Assembly: GCA_963838385.1 (NCBI GenBank)
Contig: CAWIRE010000006.1
Location: 558,001-622,000 of the forward strand
DNA: 64,000 nucleotides
Source of the DNA: DAHUYF01 sp963838385
GTDB lineage: Bacteria > Pseudomonadota > Alphaproteobacteria > ATCC43930 > CGMCC-115725
Direction of reading: 5' to 3'
Under the pieces are notes generated by a model. The model saw nothing but the letters and a program-made list of their open reading frames with translations, was not told the DNA's origin and did no database searches. This document shows, in pieces, positions 15,256 to 23,169 of the stretch (the stretch's first letter is position 1; each line of letters opens with the position of its first letter). The position numbers and the translations under genes were made by a program.

Positions 15256-16927
15256 CAGAGCCGAAGCCCTTCAGCAGATCAGCGAAGCTCTCGCGCAGCG
15301 CGGGTTCAGGAGGGATTGGAGTAGGCCGAGCCTATTGCTCTGGCGTGGCGAGTTCGCCATCTCCCGCAAGAGCTATCCAATATCAGTGAATGTGGTCGAT
15401 TTGGATTTCGTGCGGCTGCCCGAGATCACGATCGACGACCTGACCGTCTTGCCGCTAACGCCGCTGACCCATCTCTTCGAAGGGGACGGCATCTGCTACT
15501 TGGACCGCACCAGCGCCGTGCTCGACAGGTACGACCCGGCCGGGACGGTGCTTCGCTGCCTCGACCGAGCACAGCGGGTGCTTTCCGCGTCCGTCAGCGG
15601 CGCATCCGACCAGGATTTCGCCGAAGAGTTTGGCGCATACTGGAAAGAAACCGTCTACGTCGACCTGCCGCCCGATTTCCGCCCGAAGCGGGCACAGCTC
15701 TATTGGCTATCGCTCCGGGAGGAGAAGCCTGAACTCGGCATCGGAGTGATAGCGCAGAGGGACCAACTCGCGGAGGCGCTTCTGATCCGGCACCGAAAGA
15801 TCTCGGGAAGGAAGACGCCCGAGTCGCAGCCGTGCGCAGTTGCGCGCGTCGAAGCGCACCTCACAGTCCATCCAGGCGATTGGCCACTATCGAACCTGGC
15901 CGTCTATGTCAGGTGGCTAGCTCACTTCGTTCCGAACGCCGAGGAGATGGTGTGGGATGCTCTCGCGCTCGACGGGGAGAGGAAGGTGCTCGCGCTGCGC
16001 GCCGCCAATGGCTGCTTCGTGGCAGAGTTCGAGATCCCGCCTATGTTCCGCAAGCCCGAATTCAAAAGCCGGAAGGGCTCCTTGCCCCAGATCTTGATGG
16101 CGGCGGCTGAAAATGTGCCTGTGCGCCGGATGTCGGGGTACCGCATCGACGGTGAGTACGTCTACGGGCGCAACATGCACGGAATTAAGAACCTATCGGC
16201 CAAGAAAGTCGCCATCGTCGGGTGCGGCACCATCGGGGGATTCCTCGCGCATGCGCTCGCGCAGAGCGGCGCCGGGACAGGAAAGGGCGAGCTGCATCTT
16301 TTCGACATCGACGCCCTGAAACCATCCAACCTTGGCCGACATGTCCTCGGCGTTCCGCAACTCGGGAAGCCGAAGGCGGAAGGCATGCGATCGTTCCTCG
16401 ACGAGCAGCTTCCGCACATCGACATCCGCGCCCACATTGGCAGCGCGCTCGACCACAAGGAGATGCTGCTCGGCTGTGATTTGGTCATCGACGCCACCGG
16501 CGAGGAGGCGCTGTCGCTCGCGCTGAACCACCACTTCGTCGCGAGCCGCCCGAAGTCGCCCCCCATCCTGTTCGTCTGGCTGGTCGGCAATGGCGCGGCT
16601 GCGGAGGCGATCATGTGCATCGAGTCTGGCCTCGCATGTCTGAAGTGCCTAAAGCCAGAGCTTGCCGGGAATCCTAGGTTCCGGGTCTTGAGGGAGGAGG
16701 CGGTCGTCGAGCGGGACCTCGCATGCGGTGACGCCACCTATATCCCATTCCCGGTCTCTCGGTCGATGCAGGCGGCTGCCCTCGCCGCCGATATGGCTAT
16801 CGACTGGGCCAACGGTCGGCCGAGGCCGTACTTCCGGACGCGCACGTTCGACGAGCGGCGGGCGTTCCACGTCAAGGACCAGAGCCCGCAGCCGTCGCCG
16901 CGGTGCCCCGCGTGCCAGGCGGGATGA
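15215..16927 (+). CDS. cap2: CBASS Cap2, E1/E2 ubiquitin-transfer-like enzyme
   Basis: A 570-residue fusion that primes the CD-NTase by conjugating its C-terminus to a target. The N-terminal E2-like part (about 10-160) holds 'HLFEGDGICYLDR', whose Cys is the likely E2 active site. The E1/ThiF adenylation domain (about 325-545) shows 'KVAIVGCGTIGGFLAHAL', 'HLFDIDALKPSNLGRHVLG' and 'DLVIDATG'. 'CLKC' and the terminal 'CPAC' form a likely zinc site, and 'DLACGDAT' a candidate E1 cysteine. ATG 15215 is the only good start: no later ATG/GTG precedes the domain. It overlaps the CD-NTase upstream and cap3 downstream, so the three are translationally coupled. Confidence 0.9.
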   Translation: MWRRRRWAVPGADDRAEALQQISEALAQRGFRRDWSRPSLLLWRGEFAISRKSYPISVNVVDLDFVRLPEITIDDLTVLPLTPLTHLFEGDGICYLDRTSAVLDRYDPAGTVLRCLDRAQRVLSASVSGASDQDFAEEFGAYWKETVYVDLPPDFRPKRAQLYWLSLREEKPELGIGVIAQRDQLAEALLIRHRKISGRKTPESQPCAVARVEAHLTVHPGDWPLSNLAVYVRWLAHFVPNAEEMVWDALALDGERKVLALRAANGCFVAEFEIPPMFRKPEFKSRKGSLPQILMAAAENVPVRRMSGYRIDGEYVYGRNMHGIKNLSAKKVAIVGCGTIGGFLAHALAQSGAGTGKGELHLFDIDALKPSNLGRHVLGVPQLGKPKAEGMRSFLDEQLPHIDIRAHIGSALDHKEMLLGCDLVIDATGEEALSLALNHHFVASRPKSPPILFVWLVGNGAAAEAIMCIESGLACLKCLKPELAGNPRFRVLREEAVVERDLACGDATYIPFPVSRSMQAAALAADMAIDWANGRPRPYFRTRTFDERRAFHVKDQSPQPSPRCPACQAG

Positions 16928-17436
16928 TTTTCCGGGCCGACAAAGAAGAGCTTTTCGTAGTGGTCCCGGCGGAGGTTGTCCGCACGATCGAAAGCTATGC
17001 TGGGGACAAGACGGAAGCAGGGGGCATCCTGCTCGGCCGGTATCGGCCGCCGCACATCGAAATCGTCGGGTGCTCAGAGCCGATGACCGCTGATGTCCGC
17101 AGCTTCTCGAGCTTTGACCGCCGCGATCCTGGGCACCACCTTCATGCCCTCAGCTGCTGGAGACGGAGCCAAGGCACGACTACCTTCGTTGGCGAATGGC
17201 ACACCCATCCCGAAGAGCGCCCATCGCCATCCCTTGTCGATCTTCAAGCTTGGGAGGAAGCCCTGAAAAACGCGGGTGCTCTGCCTATGGCTTTCATCAT
17301 CCGCGGCTATAGGTGCTGGTGGTTCGGTCTAGGGCGGCACAGGCACCGGTCCATTCGCCTCACAGCGATTCCGTCCTCCTCGTTCGACCACGAGCGAGAG
17401 GAAGGCGGGTCCGAATGCGCTAAGTGGGATACGTAA
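16924..17436 (+). CDS. cap3: CBASS Cap3, JAB/JAMM-family deconjugase
   Basis: Zinc isopeptidase-like protein that cleaves CD-NTase-target conjugates, antagonising Cap2. 170 residues. The JAMM residues are all present: the glutamate in 'KTEAGGILLGR' (about 33) and 'GEWHTHPEERPSPSLVDL', giving HxH...SxxD (about 97-112). ATG 16924 overlaps the cap2 stop as ATGA; a GTG at 16903 is the alternative. It ends the CBASS operon. The next DNA begins the repeat-rich left side of an IS1595 element, so insertion just past the cap3 stop is possible. Confidence 0.9.
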   Translation: MIFRADKEELFVVVPAEVVRTIESYAGDKTEAGGILLGRYRPPHIEIVGCSEPMTADVRSFSSFDRRDPGHHLHALSCWRRSQGTTTFVGEWHTHPEERPSPSLVDLQAWEEALKNAGALPMAFIIRGYRCWWFGLGRHRHRSIRLTAIPSSSFDHEREEGGSECAKWDT

Positions 17437-17500
17437 CGTCCCGCCGATATTGGCGCTCACACGTATGGGAAGGAGAACGTCCCCAGATATTGGCGACGTT
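17435..17500. repeat. Tandem imperfect repeat upstream of IS1595 transposase
   Basis: Two copies of a roughly 21-bp unit 41 bp apart: 'aacgtcccgccgatattggc' from 17435 and 'aacgtccccagatattggcg' from 17476. The first copy overlaps the last bases of cap3. A related 'aacgtcccgcgg' lies at 19927-19938, beyond the DUF3800 gene. They may be element ends or transposase-binding sites; no convincing terminal inverted repeat was found. Confidence 0.55.
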
Positions 17501-17504
17501 ACAC

Positions 17505-17533
17505 TTGACATACCAAAGCGCCAGATGTAGATT
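17505..17533 (+). promoter_or_regulatory. Sigma-70-type promoter of the IS1595 transposase
   Basis: TTGACA at 17505-17510, a 17-bp spacer and TAGATT at 17528-17533, ending 21 bases before the transposase ATG at 17555, which has an AAGGAG ribosome site. Consensus spacing and a perfect -35 box are unusual in this GC-rich window. Confidence 0.7.
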
Positions 17534-17554
17534 ATTGGCCAAGGAGATAGAGCC

Positions 17555-18511
17555 ATGGCCAAGTCCGTTCTTTCCGCCCCTCACTTCCAAGACGAAGACG
17601 CCGCCTTTGCCTACGTCGAGGCGCACCTGTGGCCGAACGGCCCGGTATGCCCGTTCTGCGGCGAGACTGAGCGGGTAGGGCGCCTCAACGGGAAGACCAC
17701 CCGGCCTGGCCTCCGCAAGTGCTACGCCTGCCGGAAACCCTTTACCGTGCGGATGGGGACCATCTTCGAGTCCTCGCACCTTGCGCTCCGGTACTGGCTT
17801 CAGGCGATCCATCTCATGTGCGCGAGCAAGAAGGGGGTCAGCACCCGGCAAATCCAGCGGATGCTTCAATGCAGCATGAAGACTGCGTGGCACCTGACCC
17901 ACCGTATCCGGCTGGCCATGGACCCCGGCACCGATGCTGGCCCGATCGGCGGCGAGGGGAAGATTGTCGAAGCTGACGAAAGCTTCCTGTCCAATTCGCC
18001 GCGCACCCGGAAGCGGCCCGGCTACCAGCACAAGATCGCCGTGCTGGGTCTGGTGGAGCGCGGTGGCCCGCATCGGACCATCGTGCTCGACAACCCGCCG
18101 AGCAAGATGGAAATCGTGCCACACCTGATGCGCCACGTTCACCCGGAAAGCACCCTGCATACCGATGGCGCGCAGTACTACAAGTTCACCTTGGCCGTGG
18201 CCGCGCATGAGAGCGTGGACCACTCCAAGCACGAATACGCGCGCAAAGGCGAGCGCGGCACCGTCCACGTCAACACCCTCGAAGGCTTCTTTAGCGTCTT
18301 CAAGCGCGGGATGATCGGCATCTACCAGCACGTCGAAATGCAGCACCTGCATCGGTATACCGCCGAATTCGATTTCCGACAGAACACCCGCGAGCGGCTT
18401 GGGATCGACGACGCGGAGCGGGCGCAGATCGCGTTGCGAGGGATGAAGGGCAAGCGCCTGACTTACGAAACGACTCGTGGAGTGGGGCAGGAAGAACCGA
18501 TCCCGTTCTAG
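17555..18511 (+). CDS. IS1595-family (ISXO2-like) transposase
   Basis: A 318-residue DDE-type transposase. The N-terminal zinc ribbon is visible as 'CPFCG' (about 30) and 'CYACRKPF' (about 56), followed by a helix-turn-helix region ('STRQIQRMLQCSMKTAWHL'). The ISXO2-like catalytic domain has 'IVEADESFL' (about 145), 'LHTDGAQYY' (about 205) and 'VNTLEGFFSVFKRGM' (about 242). It is full length with no frameshift, so potentially active. It lies 118 bp downstream of cap3. Confidence 0.9.
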   Translation: MAKSVLSAPHFQDEDAAFAYVEAHLWPNGPVCPFCGETERVGRLNGKTTRPGLRKCYACRKPFTVRMGTIFESSHLALRYWLQAIHLMCASKKGVSTRQIQRMLQCSMKTAWHLTHRIRLAMDPGTDAGPIGGEGKIVEADESFLSNSPRTRKRPGYQHKIAVLGLVERGGPHRTIVLDNPPSKMEIVPHLMRHVHPESTLHTDGAQYYKFTLAVAAHESVDHSKHEYARKGERGTVHVNTLEGFFSVFKRGMIGIYQHVEMQHLHRYTAEFDFRQNTRERLGIDDAERAQIALRGMKGKRLTYETTRGVGQEEPIPF

Positions 18512-18574
18512 GCTCTGGCGTATCCTTCGCGTCTTGGGAATCGAATAGCGGGCGCTTGCATGGTATGATGCCCC

Positions 18575-18742
18575 ATGCCACGCAAGCCCGCGTCGAAGCC
18601 TGACAAGACCCGCGACCCCGAGGAATACAAACGGTTCCTCGAAACCGCGCGCGAAGTCGGAGCCGAGGAAGACCCAAAAGCGTTTGATCGCGCATTCAAG
18701 AAGATTACGCGCCGCCCGAAGCATGGCGAAGCCAGTAAATAG
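18575..18742 (+). CDS. Small basic protein, IS1595 companion (55 residues)
   Basis: A short gene, 'MPRKPASKPDKTRDPEEYKR' then 'FLETAREVGAEEDPKAFDRAF' and a basic end. It is highly charged and probably helical, with no membrane segment. I cannot assign a function. It starts 64 bases after the transposase stop, and its 3' end overlaps the next gene by 20 bp in another frame, which supports real translation. Similar tiny genes are often seen after this transposase type; that is recollection, not a search result. Confidence 0.55.
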   Translation: MPRKPASKPDKTRDPEEYKRFLETAREVGAEEDPKAFDRAFKKITRRPKHGEASK

Positions 18743-19001
18743 CGACGCCTCTAAGCCGTTCCAGCTTCGCCCCGGATTCCGCTATTGGGCCGTGCGTTGT
18801 CATTCATGCGGATCGGCTATTCCGATCGGAACCGCCAAGCCCAACAAAGAACCGCTTACCTCAGAGGCGCCACCAGACATTCGCCTCCGGATCGCCTGTG
18901 CAAATGGGGGCTGTCGGAGCGAGGACACCTATCAACCAGAAGAAATCGTCCAATTCCTTTGGCCTGAATTGAGACCAGAGGCACCGTCTCGCCAGCCTTA
19001 G
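18723..19001 (+). CDS. Small zinc-ribbon-like protein in IS1595 region
   Basis: A 92-residue protein with two cysteine pairs, 'RCHSCGSAIP' (about 25-30) and 'CANGGCRSED' (about 58-63), spaced as in a zinc ribbon, and an aromatic-rich N-terminus ('LRPGFRYWAV'). ATG 18723 lies inside the 55-residue gene. Its last 146 bp overlap, on the opposite strand, the 3' end of the DUF3800 gene. No enzymatic motif is visible. Confidence 0.55.
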   Translation: MAKPVNSDASKPFQLRPGFRYWAVRCHSCGSAIPIGTAKPNKEPLTSEAPPDIRLRIACANGGCRSEDTYQPEEIVQFLWPELRPEAPSRQP

Positions 19002-19797
19002 CCTTTTTGAGAGAGTGCCGGTTGAACGCGTCATAGATGACGTCTCTGTTCTGTGATGCCCTAGAAAATTCGTGCTCGGTCATCCGGCCAAGTTGCGCAT
19101 TCCGGCGCTTATGATAGGTCAGGAAAGAAATCATTTTCTCCGCAACCCAATCATCTCGCGTAAATGGGACTCCCTCAAAAATTCCGTTTAGGAATTGATC
19201 TGTTTCCAGATACGACTTGGAGTCGTCCAATATTCTGCGCCAGGTCCATGCGAACATGTCGGCTGCTTGAAGTGGGATGGTTTTCTTGTCGTCTAAATGA
19301 ATTGGCCGCTGCCCGAAGCGCTCTTTGATTTCTGGCGACATGGCGGCATAGGTATCGCCCCAGATCGCTTGCAGATGATCGCTTTCTCGAAATTGCTCAT
19401 CAAAGATGAAATCCATCAATTCGCAAACGTTGTGGTCAATTTGCCATTGAATAGCGAGATCGATCAGCGATGTGAGCCCCAGGAAATAGGGGCTGTCGAA
19501 CCGGCGACTGATGCGCCCACGGATGATGGCGTTGTAGTCCGGCATGTAGAATGAAACCGCGATAACAGAAAACCCGTGTTTCCGGATGACCGCGCCCATA
19601 TCGGCGATCCGCTGGAAATCACGAGCGGCGACGGCTTCGTTCATGTGGAAATAGTCGATGGCAGGCGGCTTAGCCAAGGCAACTCGCCAATCTTCCTCAA
19701 ACACCGCCCATTGCTCGGCCCGGGCGATCTGCCCAGCCATGACGAATGTCCGCGGATCGCCTTTGCCGCTTTCGTCGGCGTAGACTTTAAGGACCAT
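18856..19797 (-). CDS. DUF3800 domain protein
   Basis: A 313-residue protein opening with 'KVYADESGKGDPRTFVMAG', the hallmark start of DUF3800, a family with an RNase H-like look and no settled function. Further acidic and His positions follow ('DFIFDEQFRESD', 'LDDKKTIPLQAADMFAW'). The last 40 or so residues become Arg/His-rich and overlap the convergent zinc-ribbon gene, so the natural end may have been extended when the two genes were joined. DUF3800 genes are often found with mobile elements and defence loci. Confidence 0.75.
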   Translation of the reverse strand: MVLKVYADESGKGDPRTFVMAGQIARAEQWAVFEEDWRVALAKPPAIDYFHMNEAVAARDFQRIADMGAVIRKHGFSVIAVSFYMPDYNAIIRGRISRRFDSPYFLGLTSLIDLAIQWQIDHNVCELMDFIFDEQFRESDHLQAIWGDTYAAMSPEIKERFGQRPIHLDDKKTIPLQAADMFAWTWRRILDDSKSYLETDQFLNGIFEGVPFTRDDWVAEKMISFLTYHKRRNAQLGRMTEHEFSRASQNRDVIYDAFNRHSLKKAKAGETVPLVSIQAKGIGRFLLVDRCPRSDSPHLHRRSGGECLVAPLR

Positions 19798-20155
19798 GAT
19801 TAGCCGTTTCCGATCAGCATCCCCGGCTCCATAGCCCTAGCGCGGAAGGTCCGGTCGCGACGGGCAGCGCGGCGCCATTTAAGCGCCTCCGCAGCCATAG
19901 CCCTGGGGCCTGGGGACGCCAAGAGAAACGTCCCGCGGTTATTTCCCATAATATACATTATGCGCCTTAAGGATAACCAGCGGACGGCAGCTCCCCGGCC
20001 CGCGGCGGCGCGCCGGAGACAATTTCCGGGCCGGAATGTTGCGGCGGCTCAAGGGGTTCGGCCGCGCCCGGCGTTGCGTCGGATTTTCGCTAAGCTCTGC
20101 TTTACCTTCCAATGGTTTACTTGGCCGTCATGCTGCCGCGGAAGGATTGCCCCAG
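19798..20155. other. Intergenic region holding the dif-like site
   Basis: 358 bp without a supported gene. It contains the dif-like sequence (19941-19968), the third AACGTCCCGC copy (19927) and two direct copies of 'ccatagccct' (about 19831 and 19897). It then grades into high-GC DNA before the pentapeptide-repeat gene. An ATG at 20036 opens the frame of that gene, but the extra 40 residues are low-complexity. Confidence 0.6.
19941..19968 (-). other. dif: dif-like XerC/XerD recombination site
   Basis: The 28 bp beginning ATTTCCC and ending GCGCCTT contain the core CATAATATACATTATG. Compared with the complement of the E. coli dif site, 23 of 28 positions agree. That includes the whole XerC-arm core, the 6-bp central region and most of the XerD arm; differences are two bases in the XerD arm and the three outermost bases of the XerC arm. 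The two arms are imperfect inverted repeats around an AT-rich centre, in otherwise GC-rich DNA. dif sites are normally single-copy near the replication terminus. No second copy was seen in the window. Confidence 0.78.
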
Positions 20156-21496
20156 GTGCCCGGGGAAAGAATAAAGATCGACCAATCGGCCCTCGCCCGC
20201 CTCGCTGACGGCAATGCGCGGTTTCAACGGGGTCAGCGCGGAGCGCTGCGCCCGCAGCTCGCCTATCACGACCTGACCGGGCTCGACATGGCCGGCATGG
20301 ACTTCTCCGGCGTCGATTTCAGCGGCGCCTCGCTCCACCGCATCAACGCCCGCGGCACTAATTTCACCAACGCCAATCTTTTCGGCACCGATATGCGCAT
20401 GGCGCAGCTGCAGGGCGCCAATCTCTCCCGCGCCGATATCCGCGGCGCCTGCCTGCGCGGCGCGGATCTCTCCGAGGCCAAGATGTTCGAGGCCGATCTG
20501 CGCGAAGGCACGCTGCTGCGCCAGGACAAGAAAGGCGGCCTCAGCCCGGTCGACCTCGAGGTGCTTCCGGTCGAGCTGGTGATCGCCAACATGACCGGCG
20601 CCAACCTCACCCGCGCCAAGCTCGCCGGCGGCTTCGCCGTGCGCGCCGACCTCACCAATGCGGTGCTGCGCGGCGCCAATCTGACGCGCATCGATCTGCG
20701 CAATGCCAATCTCACCGGCGCGGTGCTGGAGAATGCCGACCTGTCGCAAGCCAATCTCTCCGGCTGCTCGCTGCGCGGCGCGGTGATCACCGGCGTCCGC
20801 TGGCTCGGCGTCGTCATGGACGGCGCCGATATGCTGGGCGCGGTGCTCGACGAGCCCGCGCGCAGCGCCGCGCTGGGCGCGCTCAACGTGCCGCGCGGCC
20901 AGCAGACGATGCCGACGTCGATCGAGGATCTGGTGACGGCGCACGAAGCCTGGGTGCGCACCGTCGGCGACCAGGGCAAGCGGCTGCAGCTCTCCGGCGT
21001 TCATCTCGGCGCCGTCGATCTCTCCGGCCGGGATCTTTCCGGCGCCGTGCTGCTCAATTGCGTCCTGACCGGCGCGCGCTTCGTCCGCGCCAAGCTGATG
21101 GTCATCGACCTCACCCTCTCCACTCTCGATCACGCCGATTTCACCGGCGCCGACATGCGCGCGGCGGTGATGAAGCAGGCCTTCCTGTCGCGCGCCAATC
21201 TCAGCAACGTCAATCTCGACGCCGTGGTGATCGACAACGACGCCCAGCATTGCCGCCGCAGCACGCTCGATCAGTGCCGGCTGTGGAATGCGCAGCTGCG
21301 CAACGCCTCGCTGCGCGGCGCCTCGATGCTCAATGCCGATTTCCAGCGCGCCGACCTTACCGACGCCGATTTCACCGATGCGCGGCTGGCCGGCGCGAGC
21401 TTCGTCGGCGCCAGCAGCAACGGCGCGCGGTTCGACGGCGCCGATCTGCGCCACGTCCACGGGTTGACCCAGCCCGCCTCCGCCGCGACCTCCTGA
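20156..21496 (+). CDS. Pentapeptide-repeat protein
   Basis: A 446-residue protein with two long runs of A(D/N)LxG-type pentapeptides (about 40-245 and 285-435), predicted to form right-handed quadrilateral beta-helices. They are separated by a non-repeat segment ('DLVTAHEAWVRTVGDQGKRLQLSG'). Some family members mimic DNA and protect gyrase, but most have unknown roles; nothing here shows a gyrase link. GTG 20156 is chosen for the GAAGGA 8 bases upstream and because the N-terminus then reads 'KIDQSALARLADGNARF'. Confidence 0.85.
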   Translation: MPGERIKIDQSALARLADGNARFQRGQRGALRPQLAYHDLTGLDMAGMDFSGVDFSGASLHRINARGTNFTNANLFGTDMRMAQLQGANLSRADIRGACLRGADLSEAKMFEADLREGTLLRQDKKGGLSPVDLEVLPVELVIANMTGANLTRAKLAGGFAVRADLTNAVLRGANLTRIDLRNANLTGAVLENADLSQANLSGCSLRGAVITGVRWLGVVMDGADMLGAVLDEPARSAALGALNVPRGQQTMPTSIEDLVTAHEAWVRTVGDQGKRLQLSGVHLGAVDLSGRDLSGAVLLNCVLTGARFVRAKLMVIDLTLSTLDHADFTGADMRAAVMKQAFLSRANLSNVNLDAVVIDNDAQHCRRSTLDQCRLWNAQLRNASLRGASMLNADFQRADLTDADFTDARLAGASFVGASSNGARFDGADLRHVHGLTQPASAATS

Positions 21497-21579
21497 GGCC
21501 GCGGCGCGCGGCCGCCGGCCGCCGCCGCCACCCGATTTGTTGTCTGGCCGCAGGCCGGCGCCCGTGCTAGCTCTCCCCC

Positions 21580-23169
21580 ATGTCGCCCTCCCCGACGGCC
21601 CCGGCCGCGCCCCTGACCGCGGCCTCGCCCGCGGCCGGCAGTGCGACCGGCGCCCGGACGTGGCTCGGCTTCATCGCCATGAGCACCGGCATGCTGCTGG
21701 CGATCCTCGACATTCAGATCGTCGCCAGCTCGCTGCCCGACATCCAGGTCGGCCTCCATATTCCGCTCTGGCAGCTGAGCTGGGTTCAGACCGCTTATCT
21801 CACGGCCGAGATCGTCGCCATCCCGCTGACCGGCTGGCTGACGCGGCTGCTCTCGACGCGCGGCGCCTTCATCGTCGGGATCGCGGGCTTCACCCTCGCC
21901 AGCATCGCCTGCGCGTTCTCCACCGGCTTCTGGACGCTGGTGCCGGCGCGCGTGGTGCAGGGTTTCTGCGGCGGGCTGCTGATCCCGCTGGTGTTCTCGG
22001 CCATCTTCCTGATGTTCCCGCCGGCGGCCCGCGTGCGCGCCACGGTCGTCGCCGGCACCATGGCGATGCTGGCGCCGACGCTGGGGCCGACCGTCGGCGG
22101 CTTCATCACCGACACCTTCTCCTGGCATTGGCTGTTCCTGATCAACGTCGCGCCGGGCATCGCCGTGGCGCTGATCGTGGCCTGGACCGTCAAGGTCGAC
22201 CGCGCCGATTGGCGCAGCGTCGGCTCGGTCGATCTCTGGGCCCTGCCGCTGCTGGCGGCGTTTCTCGGCAGCCTCGAGGTGCTGCTGACGGAGATGCCGC
22301 ATCGCGGCTGGCGCGATCCGGCGATGCTGGCGCTGCTCGGCCTGTGCCTTGCCGCCGGCGCCGGTACGACGCGCCGCTGCCTCACCCACCCGCACCCGCT
22401 CATCGACCTCTCCTGCTTCCGCCAGCGCAATTTCGCGCTCGGGTCGGGATTGAGCTTCGCGCTCGGCGTCGGGCTCTATGGCGCCTGCTACCTCCTGCCC
22501 GTCTATCTCGGCGTCGTGCGCGATTACGAGGCCTTCGACATCGGCCTGATCATGATGGTGACCGGCGCGACGCAGCTCGCGGTGGCGCCGCTGGCGGCGC
22601 TGCTGGAGCGTCGTGTCGGCGCCGCGCCGCTGAGCCTGGTGGGCTTCCTGCTGCTCGCGGCCGGTCTCCTCGGCAACGGCTTCATGACCCCGGCGACCGA
22701 TTTCTGGGGCCTGTTCTGGCAGCAGGTGGCGCGCGGCGCCGCCGTCATGCTCTGCCTGCTGCCGAGCACGTCGCTGGCGCTGGAATGCTTCGCGCCCGCG
22801 GGCGTACCCAACGCCAGCGGCCTCTTCAACCTGATGCGCAATCTCGGCGGCGCCATCGGCCTCGCGCTCATCAACACCATCATCGAGCGCCGCGCGCCCG
22901 AGCATGTCCAGGCGCTGGTCGCGCGCCTCCAGGCCGGCGACGCGGCCGCGGCGCTGTTCGTGGGCTTGCCGACCGACCGCTTCAAGGGCGTGCCCCTCGG
23001 CCCGATCGACCAGCAGACGCGCGAGATGGTGGAACCGCTGGTGCGGCGCGCCGGGCTGGTCGCCGCCTTCAACGACGCGTGGCTGTTCATCGGCCTGCTG
23101 GTGCTGCTCTCGCTGCTGCTGCTGCCGCTGATCCGGCGGCAGGTCAGGCGCGGTCAGCAGGAGCCGTAG
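21580..23169 (+). CDS. DHA2-family MFS multidrug exporter (EmrB/QacA type)
   Basis: A 529-residue inner-membrane proton antiporter with 14 predicted membrane segments. 'LAILDIQIVASSLPDIQVGL' in helix 1 corresponds to the LDxTIVNVALP motif of DHA2 transporters, and 'LAPTLGPTVGGFITD' is antiporter motif C. No EmrA-type membrane-fusion gene or TetR regulator lies beside it. The final 16 bp overlap the 3' end of the convergent DUF2147 gene. Confidence 0.9.
   Translation: MSPSPTAPAAPLTAASPAAGSATGARTWLGFIAMSTGMLLAILDIQIVASSLPDIQVGLHIPLWQLSWVQTAYLTAEIVAIPLTGWLTRLLSTRGAFIVGIAGFTLASIACAFSTGFWTLVPARVVQGFCGGLLIPLVFSAIFLMFPPAARVRATVVAGTMAMLAPTLGPTVGGFITDTFSWHWLFLINVAPGIAVALIVAWTVKVDRADWRSVGSVDLWALPLLAAFLGSLEVLLTEMPHRGWRDPAMLALLGLCLAAGAGTTRRCLTHPHPLIDLSCFRQRNFALGSGLSFALGVGLYGACYLLPVYLGVVRDYEAFDIGLIMMVTGATQLAVAPLAALLERRVGAAPLSLVGFLLLAAGLLGNGFMTPATDFWGLFWQQVARGAAVMLCLLPSTSLALECFAPAGVPNASGLFNLMRNLGGAIGLALINTIIERRAPEHVQALVARLQAGDAAAALFVGLPTDRFKGVPLGPIDQQTREMVEPLVRRAGLVAAFNDAWLFIGLLVLLSLLLLPLIRRQVRRGQQEP

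Larger units (their letters stand above)
17437..19938. mobile_element. IS1595-family insertion region with companion genes
   Basis: The region has an ISXO2-like transposase, a 55-residue gene, a zinc-ribbon gene and a convergent DUF3800 gene, bracketed by direct copies of AACGTCCCGC (17435 and 19927). IS1595-family elements are known to carry passenger genes. GC is visibly lower than in the flanking core genes. The exact ends are not proven: I could not find matching terminal inverted repeats or a clean target duplication. Confidence 0.45.

Noticed and set aside
17514..17540. Second dif-like sequence left of the IS1595 transposase
   Set aside because: Only a partial match to the dif core; the bases are better explained as the spacer and -10 of a TTGACA-N17-TAGATT promoter.
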